The notes: a model not told the origin generated them from the letters alone. A DNA stretch of 64,000 nt from CAVZQN01 sp963837395 (GCA_963837395.1 CAWINI010000002.1:496001-560000); one strand, 5' to 3'; shown: positions 44,343 to 53,379, counted from the stretch's first letter. Program-made: numbers and translations.

Positions 44343-45470
44343 ATGAAGAACACTCTTGCCATGCTCGTTCCAACTTCACCAAAATTCAAATTCAAAGCAA
44401 ACTGTATACAGCCGCGACAGCGTTTTGTACTTTCACGATTCGCATACTGTCATCGAATTGATGACGAATGGATTTTGGAATCTCCGCTGTCTCATGCAGT
44501 TGTAATTCTGCAAGACATTCGTGCAATTGCTGTTCTGTTTTTGCTCACTCGACCACATCGTGTGTTAGATGTTCCAGCGAAAGTGCCCGGCGTTTCAAAG
44601 AAAGAGGCTCTTGAGTTGTTTGAACTTCTTTACAATGCCGGGGCAATATCTCTTGTTGATGAAAAGGATGAAGCTCTCTCGCAATGGGAATTTCATGATC
44701 TGTTGTTTCATACAAGAAGCCGCACGGGACGTCATGCAAATCCTTACGGAAAAACCGATCGTTTTGTTGGGAAAGTAAAACCTCCACGTGTTGTTAAACA
44801 GCAAATGTCTGGAATCAAAATTGAGTTATATAAGCCTGATATCGATCGGCTTTGCCGTGATGATGTGCCATTTTCAAAAGTTCTTGAGTCGCGGCGATCT
44901 AAGCGTAAGCATGGAAAATCTGCGATTACAAAAAAGGAAGTGAGTGAGTTTCTATATCGATCGGCTCGCGTTCGGAAAATTTTTGAAGTGAAAGGATTTG
45001 AATTCACAAACCGTATTTATCCATCCAGCGGTGCTGCGTATGAATTGGAACTGTATCTGGCGATCAATCGCTGCAATGGTCTTGCTTCCGGGCTTTATTA
45101 TTATTCCCCGGTGAAGCATCAGTTGAGTCATTTATCAGCGCGAACAAAATCTGTGAATACACTTTTGAAGTCCGCAGCCAGCACAGCTCATACCAGCATT
45201 CCACAAATTTTGATCATTGTCAGTGCACGCTTTCCGCGAATGATGTGGAGATATGAATCGATTGCTTATTCCGCGATCTTAAAAGACGTTGGCGTTTTGT
45301 ATCAAACGTTTTATCTGGTTGCGACTGCAATGGGATTATCTGCCTGCGCGTTAGGTGTTGGAAATTCTGATTTGTTTGCGGAAGCAGCCGGAACCAACTA
45401 TTACGAAGAAACTTCAGTCGGCGAGTTCATATTGGGCCGTCCCCCCTCCTTGGATAAAGAGGGGGTCTAG
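44343..45470 (+). CDS. SagB-type FMN-dependent azoline dehydrogenase
   Basis: A 375-residue protein. The N-terminal ~130 residues resemble the winged-helix region of SagB/ThcOx proteins; the rest is a nitroreductase-fold domain (VLESRRSKRKHGKSAITKKEVSEFLYRSARVR, YPSSGAAYELELYLAIN, GLYYYSP, LKDVGVLYQTFYLVATAMGLSACALG). These enzymes oxidise azolines to azoles in TOMM biosynthesis. A YcaO cyclodehydratase and a precursor-like peptide lie 2-4 kb away. The last residues (PPSLDKEGV) are encoded by a family B repeat, so the native C-terminus was probably at or before GEFILGR. Confidence 0.85.
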   Translation: MKNTLAMLVPTSPKFKFKANCIQPRQRFVLSRFAYCHRIDDEWILESPLSHAVVILQDIRAIAVLFLLTRPHRVLDVPAKVPGVSKKEALELFELLYNAGAISLVDEKDEALSQWEFHDLLFHTRSRTGRHANPYGKTDRFVGKVKPPRVVKQQMSGIKIELYKPDIDRLCRDDVPFSKVLESRRSKRKHGKSAITKKEVSEFLYRSARVRKIFEVKGFEFTNRIYPSSGAAYELELYLAINRCNGLASGLYYYSPVKHQLSHLSARTKSVNTLLKSAASTAHTSIPQILIIVSARFPRMMWRYESIAYSAILKDVGVLYQTFYLVATAMGLSACALGVGNSDLFAEAAGTNYYEETSVGEFILGRPPSLDKEGV

Positions 45471-45540
45471 GGGGTGGTTTGATGCATTATTAATTAGTGC
45501 AAAAAGTAATCAACCACCTCTTCATTCCCCTCCTTATCCA
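45440..45540. repeat. C-tract palindromic repeat, family B, copy 2
   Basis: CCCCCCTCCTTGGATAAAGAG..GGGGGTGGTTTG on the left faces CAACCACCTCTTC and CCCCTCCTTATCCAAT on the right. The sagB-like stop codon lies inside the left arm. Same build as 4990-5090 and 47295-47390 with GGATAA replacing ATGAAG. Confidence 0.75.
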
Positions 45541-45555
45541 ATGAGCGGAGACTGC

Positions 45556-47223
45556 TCATTTTCCTCTGAGTCTTCCCAACAGCTTTTTACCATCCGGCGA
45601 ACCCCATCCAGTACATGGATCCCAACCCGGCGTCGCTTTGAAATGTTTGCCATTGTTTCCTTTTGTAATGTCATTGAATGAGGATCTGCAGGATTCTTGA
45701 TAAAGGAAAGGAGTTGCATAACCAATATTGCAATTCAGTTCCTGATTCAATCTTGCAATCAATCCCGCCCACATCGGAGCTGCCGCGCTGGTGCCGCCCA
45801 TTGTCACATCGAATCCGCCAACTTGCATGCAGTAACCTGTTGCGATATCAGCTTTGCCGCAAACATCCGGAACGCCACGGCCACTCTTTTTTGTTTGTAA
45901 CTTAATTCCTGATTGCCAATCCGGTTGCTCAAAAATTTTGCTGACACCTCCGCCGCTTTGAACAACATATTTCGGCAAAGATTCACTCCAGACTTCTTCA
46001 TATATAGAGCACTGCTTTTTTAACCAATGAGTTCCACCGCACGAAAGTACGTACGGACTTGATGCCGGGAAGTGTACGCGAGGAGTTCCGTCTGGTGCAG
46101 GATCCTCTCCACGATCACCGGAAGAAAAGCAAATCGTTGTGCCTCTTAATGCCGCATCCTGGAAAACATGATTCAACGAAGAAACAACATCGCCAGGCAA
46201 AGTATCTTCCACTGCTCCCCAGCTGCATGAAATTACCGATGGCGGATGCTTTTTGTTGCTCAATGCGCTTGTTAAGGCTTGATATTTTCCATGTGCATTA
46301 TTTGGAGCGAAGTAAACAACGATGTTTGCTGCATTCGCAAAAGAGCCGGCTAATTCAACATCCAGCGTACTTTCGATCGTCCACATTGCATGTACTAGTT
46401 TTTCTCTGGAAGGCTGTTCTTCCTGACCGCCTTTTGCGGAATCAACTCCCATCAGATTTAAAACTTGTTCAATGTATTTGAGATCCGCGGGATTATTTCG
46501 TGCACCTTCAATTTCAACAACGCTGATTTTCGGCTGGCGAAGTTTATGCGCTCGAAAATATTTTTTGATGTCACGTTCATAAAAGCCGCCACCCAATTCA
46601 ATGATGGCGATGGTTTGTCCTTTGCCGTCCGCACCATTTGGGAATTTGTATGCATCTTCAACTTCTCGCACTTCAGTGTGGCGGATCGCTTGTTGTCCGG
46701 CCGCCAGAAACATATGACGTACGCCCAAAAATGCATGATGTGACATCAACAGACGATCTTCCAAACCTAACACTGCTTCAATAACGCCCTTTAGATGTGC
46801 CGGAATTTGAATCGCATCAGGATACGATCTGTAAACTTGACCTTCATGCGTATACGTTCTGTTATCCACTTGAAAAGCATCGCTCAATTCTTGAGCTGTG
46901 CCGGAAAGAATTACACACCTTCGTTCTTTGCTGGAGTTAATAACGCGGAGTTTCGAATCTTCTGCAAACTTTTTTACCAGCTGAAGATCTTCGTCTCGTG
47001 CTCCATGGAGCTTGCTGAATTCTTGCCTGGTTAAATGCTTTCGCTTGCTGGGAATTTGTAATGATAGATCGGCGATCGCTTTTTTTCTTTCTTCTGCGGA
47101 GGAAATGGCTCGCACGACAACTGTTACACGAATGATTTCATCTGGACGCAGATCGTCCTTTGAACGTGCTCCAAGCGGCTGTTGTCGTTTGCTGTTATGT
47201 AGAGTTACAAAACTTTTTGTCAC
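45556..47223 (-). CDS. S53 (sedolisin/kumamolisin) peptidase
   Basis: A 555-residue Ser-carboxyl peptidase. An N-terminal activation domain (about 60-165; VDNRTYTHEGQVYRSYPDAIQIP) precedes the catalytic domain. The Glu/Asp pair is in TIESTLDVELAG, the oxyanion Asp in CFSSGDRGEDP and the nucleophile Ser in MGGTSAAAPMWAGL. The C-terminal Ca site is F-N-D-I-T-K-G-N-N-G and W-D-P-C-T-G-W-G. No signal peptide is seen, as in many kumamolisins. It lies between the sagB-like gene and the precursor-like gene; a leader-peptidase role is possible but unproven. GTG start with AGAGG upstream. Confidence 0.9.
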   Translation of the reverse strand: MTKSFVTLHNSKRQQPLGARSKDDLRPDEIIRVTVVVRAISSAEERKKAIADLSLQIPSKRKHLTRQEFSKLHGARDEDLQLVKKFAEDSKLRVINSSKERRCVILSGTAQELSDAFQVDNRTYTHEGQVYRSYPDAIQIPAHLKGVIEAVLGLEDRLLMSHHAFLGVRHMFLAAGQQAIRHTEVREVEDAYKFPNGADGKGQTIAIIELGGGFYERDIKKYFRAHKLRQPKISVVEIEGARNNPADLKYIEQVLNLMGVDSAKGGQEEQPSREKLVHAMWTIESTLDVELAGSFANAANIVVYFAPNNAHGKYQALTSALSNKKHPPSVISCSWGAVEDTLPGDVVSSLNHVFQDAALRGTTICFSSGDRGEDPAPDGTPRVHFPASSPYVLSCGGTHWLKKQCSIYEEVWSESLPKYVVQSGGGVSKIFEQPDWQSGIKLQTKKSGRGVPDVCGKADIATGYCMQVGGFDVTMGGTSAAAPMWAGLIARLNQELNCNIGYATPFLYQESCRSSFNDITKGNNGKHFKATPGWDPCTGWGSPDGKKLLGRLRGK

Positions 47224-47628
47224 GGAACCTCTGAAGACACTGAAATCACGGAATTAAGACAAAAATATTGAAATTTCGAACTATGACCCGCGTTTCTCCC
47301 CCTTATGAAGGGGGAGATGTAAGAGGGGGTTGGAATTCTACGAATGAAGCAACCACCCCCTAACCCCCCTCCTTCATAAGGAGGGGGAACGTGTATCAGT
47401 AATCATTTTTATAGCAGGCACCGAAGACACTGAAACTACGAACTAAAACCTCACCGATGCTAGATGCTTGATGCTAGGCGTTGCCAAAGCACGTGGTAAT
47501 GAAAGACCCTGGCATCCAGTATCAAGCATCAGCATCTGATTCCTTTTACCCGCGTTTCTCCCCCTTATGAAGGGGGAGATGTAAGAGGAGGTTGGAGTCT
47601 TTTCCGTGAGTTCCGTGTTTCCGTGATT
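47224..47628. repeat. Composite of nested repeats between the peptidase and precursor genes
   Basis: Outer arms: CTGAAGACACTGAAATCACGG on the left and TTCCGTGAGTTCCGTGTTTCC on the right. Inside lie a full family B element (47295-47390), a half copy (47557-47598) sharing CCCGCGTTTCT and AGATGTAAGAG flanks, and a hairpin of GATGC words (GATGCTAGATGCTTGATGCTA against AGTATCAAGCATCAGCATC, about 47457-47537). The order suggests successive insertion of one repeat into another. No gene is seen in these 405 bases. Confidence 0.75.
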
Positions 47629-47889
47629 CTAAATACAGATACAGGTATCTGGTTCGTCGTTCCTCATTAATTTACCGACCCCATATCGTTGTTTGAAATG
47701 CGCACGGAGTTCCTGCCGGGTGAATTTGTATCCCTGTTTCTTTCCGGCAGAAATTACATCATTCCAGCCCTTTCTTAATTTTCCGCGCAACACTTTATTT
47801 TTTTCAAGATGATCAACAAAAGCTTTTGCGTCTTTCTTTTCTGCAGTCCCACTTGCTGATGTTTTCTTACGAATCAATTTCTTACGCAT
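47629..47889 (-). CDS. Putative TOMM/RiPP precursor peptide with Nif11-like leader
   Basis: An 86-residue basic peptide: Lys-rich start, a helical leader-like region (AKAFVDHLEKNKVLRGKLRKGW and KKQGYKFTRQELRAHFKQRYG, resembling the A-F-x3-L..L-x3-L..G-Y/F-x-F-T/S-x-x-E-L pattern of Nif11-type leaders), then a short tail VGKLMRNDEPDTCICI. Thr82, Cys83 and Cys85 in the last five residues are candidate heterocyclisation sites. AAGGTG lies seven bases before the ATG. It is 37 bases downstream of the YcaO gene on the same strand. Precursor status is inferred from size, leader pattern, Cys tail and neighbours. Confidence 0.7.
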   Translation of the reverse strand: MRKKLIRKKTSASGTAEKKDAKAFVDHLEKNKVLRGKLRKGWNDVISAGKKQGYKFTRQELRAHFKQRYGVGKLMRNDEPDTCICI

Positions 47890-47926
47890 TCATTCACCTT
47901 CTTATATTCGAAATCATTAGTCCATG

Positions 47927-49882
47927 TTAAATCAAAAGCCGGTCAGGGTTCAATTGATTTTCATTCAGCGATTTCTTCAACCATCCCATTTGAACCGGAA
48001 TATCATAAAGCCTGCCTTTGCTAAATCGCGGCCAGAACTGCCGCATACCAGGAACAATTACTTTCACCACAGCCAATCCAACATCCGATCTGGTTTGATT
48101 TAAAACAAAAGTTTCCATGCCGCGATCTCTCGCAAGTTTCACGCAAGTCTCCACATTCGCGTTTTCACGATTCTGAAAATCTTTAAGATTTTTTGCCTTC
48201 AATGCAGGATCAGGTTTCAAAAAATCAAGATTCGGAGATTTCCAAACCACGTTTTCAAAATTTCTTGGCGGTAAGAATTGATTCATTTCAGTAACAGCGT
48301 GAATTAACGCGGCCGCTGGATCGAAGTTGGCTCCAAATCCCATAATGATTTCATCTTTTGTATCTGATGAGATCGCAGCAAAAGTTGGGATCTTAAAATC
48401 GCTGGTGATATCCAGAACCCAAAACGTCCGATTCAACGTTTGATAGTATTTGCGAAGCGCCTTTATGTAAGGTGGAATAAAGCTATCTAAATTGACTCCT
48501 GGTTTTCGCAGACTGTTATACCACCACAACGCGATTGAATCGCGCTCTACCAGTTCCATGAAGCCACTGAGTATTGCTTCTTCCATGGAATTTCCTGCTG
48601 CGTTGCCGTTTGAATCTGCGCGACAAAATTTGTTTTCCGGCAATTGCTGATATCCGTAAAAACAATAAGCAGTAGGAATGTATCGGCGGTTTTGATTTGT
48701 CAAAGACCATATCGGTGTCCAATCAATCTTTTGATTTTCATCAAAGCGCACCGGGATCCAATCTTGTTCTGAGTGAGAGCGATTCCATGTCTCTCGATTT
48801 TTGTATTGCTTTTCGCTGAAATTCAAACAGGAATGCGGATGGATCGCTGCATCTCCAAGTTCTTCGTACGAGTCATTGATGACCGCATCTTCCGGACGAA
48901 AAACTCCCGAATATCTTTCCAATGCTTCGCAAAGTGCACCTGTCTTTGCATCCTGCAATGTTATGCCTTTACCAGCGCTTCGTTGACGAAAAACTTTTCG
49001 GAAAAGATCCTGTTTCGTTTTTGGCGCCACAAACAGATGACTCGCTGCACAAAAATAAGCCGGACCTTTTGAATCTAAAACATGGATGTCATGAACGATT
49101 CCTGTAAGTGGACTGATTTGATGCTGGTACTTTTCAAATGCGTTTTTGTTATCAACAACAATCGATTTGGATTTTTTACAAATGCAGGAATCGAATTGAA
49201 CTACAGCATGTTTTTCTAACTTTATCTGCCTGAGATCAAGAGTTTGGAGATAATCGTGATTCCGTTTTTGAATTTGACGAGCAATCCATTTCAATGCTGA
49301 ATCACGGATCGATTTTGGAATCGGTGATTGATCGATACAACGCTTCACTCCTCGGATTTTTTGAATCACAGATTTCACCTGTAAATTTTCGCGCAGACGC
49401 CGCGCCAGACATTCCCAGCATGCAGTTTCATTCGGACGAAATATCGGACCAACCCAGAAAACATCACCGGTAGGTTTTGCAATCATCCATGATCTATTTT
49501 GCTCAAGCGCTTTTCGATTGAACTCCTTTAACCCTTTGCTCAGATAGTCATCAACCAGAACAATTGTGAAGTCTGCGTCATCGCGCACACGATCACTCAA
49601 AGAATCGGTCTTTGGTAAAGATCGCCAGGAATTTTTGGCATAAGTGATGTAGCCGTCATCTTCAAGCAACAACAATCCGGCTTCCACATCGAAGTCGGTA
49701 AGTTTATTTTTCAGTTTTCTCGCAATTTGCTGAACGCTGTTCTTTCCATTGATTAAAGGGGCGAGTAAAAAAGTTAGTTTTCCTTGAAGAATCTGATAGC
49801 CGGATTTGTTAAGAAAAAAAACCAGATCTGGTGGAGCAGCATAAACACGAAAATCGCTTTTAAATCGCGGGATTCTACTCAC
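47927..49882 (-). CDS. Fused TOMM cyclodehydratase (leader-binding/ThiF-like + YcaO)
   Basis: A 651-residue protein, GTG start. Residues about 1-85 look like a winged-helix leader-binding (RRE) domain (FFLNKSGYQIL...QQIARKL...LLLLEDDGYI). About 86-250 form an ocin-ThiF-like region with TACWECLARRL and CICKK Cys motifs. From about 260 on is YcaO: AGKGITLQDAKTGALCEALERYSG and SNGNAAGNSMEEAILSGFMELVERDSIALWW, the ATP/Mg sites. YcaO enzymes phosphorylate the backbone amide to cyclise Cys/Ser/Thr into azolines. With SagB this gives thiazole/oxazole formation on a precursor, most simply the peptide gene just downstream. Confidence 0.88.
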   Translation of the reverse strand: MSRIPRFKSDFRVYAAPPDLVFFLNKSGYQILQGKLTFLLAPLINGKNSVQQIARKLKNKLTDFDVEAGLLLLEDDGYITYAKNSWRSLPKTDSLSDRVRDDADFTIVLVDDYLSKGLKEFNRKALEQNRSWMIAKPTGDVFWVGPIFRPNETACWECLARRLRENLQVKSVIQKIRGVKRCIDQSPIPKSIRDSALKWIARQIQKRNHDYLQTLDLRQIKLEKHAVVQFDSCICKKSKSIVVDNKNAFEKYQHQISPLTGIVHDIHVLDSKGPAYFCAASHLFVAPKTKQDLFRKVFRQRSAGKGITLQDAKTGALCEALERYSGVFRPEDAVINDSYEELGDAAIHPHSCLNFSEKQYKNRETWNRSHSEQDWIPVRFDENQKIDWTPIWSLTNQNRRYIPTAYCFYGYQQLPENKFCRADSNGNAAGNSMEEAILSGFMELVERDSIALWWYNSLRKPGVNLDSFIPPYIKALRKYYQTLNRTFWVLDITSDFKIPTFAAISSDTKDEIIMGFGANFDPAAALIHAVTEMNQFLPPRNFENVVWKSPNLDFLKPDPALKAKNLKDFQNRENANVETCVKLARDRGMETFVLNQTRSDVGLAVVKVIVPGMRQFWPRFSKGRLYDIPVQMGWLKKSLNENQLNPDRLLI

Positions 49883-49971
49883 AGCGCAGAAATTCTAGCA
49901 TGCAAGAAGCTTAGCGCCTCTGTGGTGAGAGTAATTTTTAATTTCTATCGTCTCTTCCTTTGAGGAGCACC

Positions 49972-51234
49972 ATGAGCACAATCACGCGAAAGGAATTCGT
50001 AAAAGAACTTTCCCAGGGCACCATCAACGTCAACGATATGACGCCTGAAAACAAAGAAAAACTAAATGAAGCTGGAATCACGGACAAGCAGCTTGCTAAG
50101 ATTGCAGGAAAAGATGGACAAATCCACGGCACCAAAGAATTCAAAAAGCTTTTCAAAGCTGTGGATAAATTTGATAAGAACCATTCCAATTCTTCATTTG
50201 CTACTGAACGCAAAGATGGCACAGCGACAAAAAGTGGAATCATTCATGATGCGTTGAAATCGGAAGTTGATCGCAACCGTGACAAGGCAAGCCGTCAAGG
50301 AGTAATCCATCTTGGAATGCGGGAAGAATCGAGCAAAGAAGCTGAGGCATTAGAGAAAGGTAATAAGAAAGCGCAGGGTGGTGTTCATCGTATTGAAGGA
50401 TACAAATCGGAAGGGGAGATCACATATAACGGAAAGAAACTTGATTTAAAAACGCGTGAAGGACTGACTCAATTTCAAGATGCTCTAACATCGGGTCCGG
50501 ATAAAATGCCGAAAGATCAAGCCAAAAAATTTGTCGATTTCTTGGCAACGCAAAAAAATGAATCGCGCGATGAGCTGGCTCAGCTCGGTTTGAAATTCCA
50601 TCAAACCGGTGAAGGGAAACTTCCAGTCAATCGATTGGTGATTTCTGGCCATGGTTTCGATGGTGAAATTAGCGGCGAAGGTGAAGGCAGTTTCAAGCTT
50701 ACCGATGTTGAGGCACTGGCGAAAGTGTTTCCTAAAGGTGCAGCGAAAATTGAGCACGTTGCCGTTTCCGCATGTTTTTGTGCAAGCAATGAACATTTCG
50801 ATACCTTGCGTAGCACGTTTCCGAATTTGAAAAGCGCGTTTGCATACAATGCTTATTCACCCAAAGCGGAAAAAGAGGCACCGAAGCATCTGAAGAAATG
50901 GGAATCATTGACCGATGGGAATGATCCCGGCCAGGTAGATCCTATGTTCAAAAAGACAGCGACCTGGAATGCGAAAGATGGTGTCCAAGGTTTGCCAAAA
51001 ACTTCGGTTTTGGATGCGATGAAAACTTCTGAGCGATTGCGAGCTGCATTTGATGCATACATGTTTGAAGGCAAACCGTTAACGGAAGCGACACATGATG
51101 AGAAGTTGAATGAATTTTACGAAAGTTTGGCAGGGGTCATTCAGCATCCTGATGTGCCTGCTGATGAAAAAGCGAAATACGAAGCCACTCGCAAAATGGT
51201 GTTCAGATTGCGTCACCCTGAATTGAGCCATTGA
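49972..51234 (+). CDS. Putative clan CD (caspase-like) cysteine peptidase, paralogue 1
   Basis: A 420-residue protein; ATG 49972 follows TGAGGAGCACC. No signal peptide. The N-terminal ~75 residues (INVNDMTPENKEKLNEAGITD, GKDGQIHG, VDKFDKN) are faintly EF-hand-like but not canonical. RLVISGHGFDG (His227) and EHVAVSACFCA (Cys268, Cys270) reproduce the clan CD layout: hydrophobic strand-H-G, about 40 residues, hydrophobic strand-A-C. The second gene at 51359 conserves all these residues. Clan CD includes caspases, gingipains, separases and CHAT peptidases; substrate unknown. Divergent from the YcaO gene by 89 bases. Confidence 0.6.
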   Translation: MSTITRKEFVKELSQGTINVNDMTPENKEKLNEAGITDKQLAKIAGKDGQIHGTKEFKKLFKAVDKFDKNHSNSSFATERKDGTATKSGIIHDALKSEVDRNRDKASRQGVIHLGMREESSKEAEALEKGNKKAQGGVHRIEGYKSEGEITYNGKKLDLKTREGLTQFQDALTSGPDKMPKDQAKKFVDFLATQKNESRDELAQLGLKFHQTGEGKLPVNRLVISGHGFDGEISGEGEGSFKLTDVEALAKVFPKGAAKIEHVAVSACFCASNEHFDTLRSTFPNLKSAFAYNAYSPKAEKEAPKHLKKWESLTDGNDPGQVDPMFKKTATWNAKDGVQGLPKTSVLDAMKTSERLRAAFDAYMFEGKPLTEATHDEKLNEFYESLAGVIQHPDVPADEKAKYEATRKMVFRLRHPELSH

Positions 51235-51241
51235 GTTTTTT

Positions 51242-51315
51242 TCTAATCACGGAAGCACTGAATACACGGAATAATACTTTTATTAGTTCCGTGATTCCCG
51301 TGTTTCCGTGACTAA
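51242..51315. repeat. Word-built inverted repeat (CACGGAA family)
   Basis: AATCACGGAAGCACTGAATAC and ACGGAATAA are mirrored by AGTTCCGTGATTCCCGTG and TTTCCGTGACT. Lies between the two paralogous genes; close to the words at 23402-23470. Confidence 0.75.
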
Positions 51316-51358
51316 ATTCTTAACGCAACTTTGCGTCAGTTCATGCCGATAAAAAAGC

Positions 51359-52621
51359 ATGAGTACCATAACACGCAAAGATTTTGTTAACGACCTTTCC
51401 AAAGCAGGCATCAATGTCAATGATTTGACGCCTGAAACCAGAGCAAAATTAAACAAAGCCGGCGTCACTGATGCCGAACTTAAGAAAATCGCAGGAAAAG
51501 ATGGTCAGATCAGCGGTGAAGCTGAACTGAAACAACTTTTCAAAGTTGTAGACGGATTTGATCATAACGGTTCCAGCAACTCTTTCGTTGATAAAGATTC
51601 AAGCGGCAAACTAACAACTAGCGGTGAAGTTTCCGAAGCGCTGAAATCCGAAGTTGATAAGAACCGAGCCAAGGCCAGTCAGCAAGGAGTAATTCATCTT
51701 GGTATGCGCGATACATCCAGCAAAGAAGCGGATGCATTAGAAAAAGGAAATCCGAAAGCAAACGGCGGAGTGGTCCGCATTGAAGCATATAAAGCGAATG
51801 GTGAAGTTTCATACGAAGGGAAAAACTTCGATCTAAAAACGAAAGCCGGATTGAATTCATATCGTGATGCACTGATGGCTGGTCCGGATAAGATGCCGAA
51901 AGATCAAGCTCAAAAATTTGTGGATTTTCTTGGAACACAAAAAAATGAATCGCGCGATGAACTAGCGCAGTTAGGATTGAACTTTCATCGGAACGGAGAA
52001 GGGAAGTTGCCTGTGAACAGGCTGGTGCTTTCCGGTCATGGATGGGATGGCTCCATCAGCGGTGATGACGGAGGGAAATTCACATTAGGTGATATCAAAA
52101 ATCTGGCAAATGTATTTCCGAAAGGTGCAGGCAAGATTGAACACGTTGCAGTGTCTGCTTGTTTTTGCGCTGGCGAAAAGAATTTTGAAACATTGCGAAG
52201 CGCATTTCCAAATTTAAAGAGTGCATTTGCATACAATCATTTTTCACCGAAAGCAGAATCCGGTGCGCCAGCTGACTTGAAAAAATGGGAATCGATGACC
52301 GATGGTGACGATCCTAGCCAGGTCGATCCTACAATTAATAAAACTGCAACCTGGAATATCGCGGATGGAACTCAAGGATTGCCGAAGCTAACTGTTCCTG
52401 AAGCTGAAAAGAAAGTAAAAGATATGGAGTATGTGCTGAACGAATACAAAACAGGTAAGCGGAAGAAATCTCAAGGCTCACATGATTCGGAGTTGAACGA
52501 GCTTTATGTGCGAATCGCGGATCTGGTTCGTCATCCGGATATCTCGGCTGCACGAAAAGCAGAAGTCGAAGCGATGCGTCACGAAGTTTTCCAGCTAAGA
52601 CATCCAGATTTAGATTTATGA
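51359..52621 (+). CDS. Putative clan CD (caspase-like) cysteine peptidase, paralogue 2
   Basis: Also 420 residues, colinear with the preceding gene over the full length. Identical blocks include KSEVD-x-NR, QGVIHLGMR, GPDKMPKDQA, TQKNESRDELAQLGL, GEGKLPVNRLV, SGHG and EHVAVSACFCA, so the proposed His/Cys pair is kept. The C-terminal ~80 residues differ most. Tandem duplication with divergence is clear. No strong Shine-Dalgarno is seen before the ATG, unlike paralogue 1. Function unknown. Confidence 0.6.
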   Translation: MSTITRKDFVNDLSKAGINVNDLTPETRAKLNKAGVTDAELKKIAGKDGQISGEAELKQLFKVVDGFDHNGSSNSFVDKDSSGKLTTSGEVSEALKSEVDKNRAKASQQGVIHLGMRDTSSKEADALEKGNPKANGGVVRIEAYKANGEVSYEGKNFDLKTKAGLNSYRDALMAGPDKMPKDQAQKFVDFLGTQKNESRDELAQLGLNFHRNGEGKLPVNRLVLSGHGWDGSISGDDGGKFTLGDIKNLANVFPKGAGKIEHVAVSACFCAGEKNFETLRSAFPNLKSAFAYNHFSPKAESGAPADLKKWESMTDGDDPSQVDPTINKTATWNIADGTQGLPKLTVPEAEKKVKDMEYVLNEYKTGKRKKSQGSHDSELNELYVRIADLVRHPDISAARKAEVEAMRHEVFQLRHPDLDL

Positions 52622-52646
52622 TCTCTGCGGTAAGATTTCAAAACTC

Positions 52647-53234
52647 CTACATTCCACGACTTCCTAAGATGTAATCTATGAATTTTTTACCGAATTGGAT
52701 GGCAGCATCACGACTTGTAAAACAAGATGCTTCCAGATATTCACGGCCGAATTCTTCGCAGCTGTGTACCTGACTTGAACAAGTTTTAGATGGATAGGCT
52801 GCTTTCCACGGAAATTCTTTCATGGTTATGAAATCGCCGGGATTTGCCCAACCGGTAAGTGAATTCGGTGGAAACAGGAAATGATCCTGGCGAATCGCTG
52901 AGCCGGTGGAAGAATATTCATATTCAATGCTCGCTTGAAACTGTGATGCAAAAATGCTGTTCACCTGTTTGTTTCCGTAATGAACCATTTTATAAACTTG
53001 CACTTCGTATTGATTAGAAACGCGATTAAGCAGTAAGAAATATCCACGATATTGCAGACGTTCCAGCTGTTGTGATTCGACAGCTGTATTTAACGTTGAC
53101 ATATAGGAACCTGGATTTATTTTTTGCAAACGTTTTCCGTTACTAGAATTTACCGCGTAAATTGAACCCAAATCAGCGGAGGCAATTTGTGCAAGAAGAA
53201 GTATCGAAAGAACCAAGACTATGCCCTTCATCAT
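52647..53234 (-). CDS. Secreted protein of unknown function
   Basis: About 195 residues with a clear signal peptide (MMKGIVLVLSILLLAQIASA). The mature part is beta-rich with three cysteines in the C-terminal third (TCSSQVHSCEEF...ASCF), suggesting exported disulfides. ATG 53234 is chosen for GTAGGAGAAATT; upstream in-frame codons have no start signal. Not recognised. Confidence 0.65.
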   Translation of the reverse strand: MMKGIVLVLSILLLAQIASADLGSIYAVNSSNGKRLQKINPGSYMSTLNTAVESQQLERLQYRGYFLLLNRVSNQYEVQVYKMVHYGNKQVNSIFASQFQASIEYEYSSTGSAIRQDHFLFPPNSLTGWANPGDFITMKEFPWKAAYPSKTCSSQVHSCEEFGREYLEASCFTSRDAAIQFGKKFIDYILGSRGM

Positions 53235-53379
53235 AATTTCTCCTACGATGAGGAAGGTAATGCTCTGGTCCGGAGATAAGTATCGCAAATTAGGCCTATA
53301 TGGTGTCGTACAAATGGCGACAGTAGTTTTATGGTCGTGCGTCTCGCTGCCGAACCATGCATTTCACATAAATAGAACA

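Noticed and set aside
46059..46481. 140-residue plus-strand frame inside the S53 peptidase gene
   Set aside because: Shadow of the peptidase catalytic domain; no recognisable motif.
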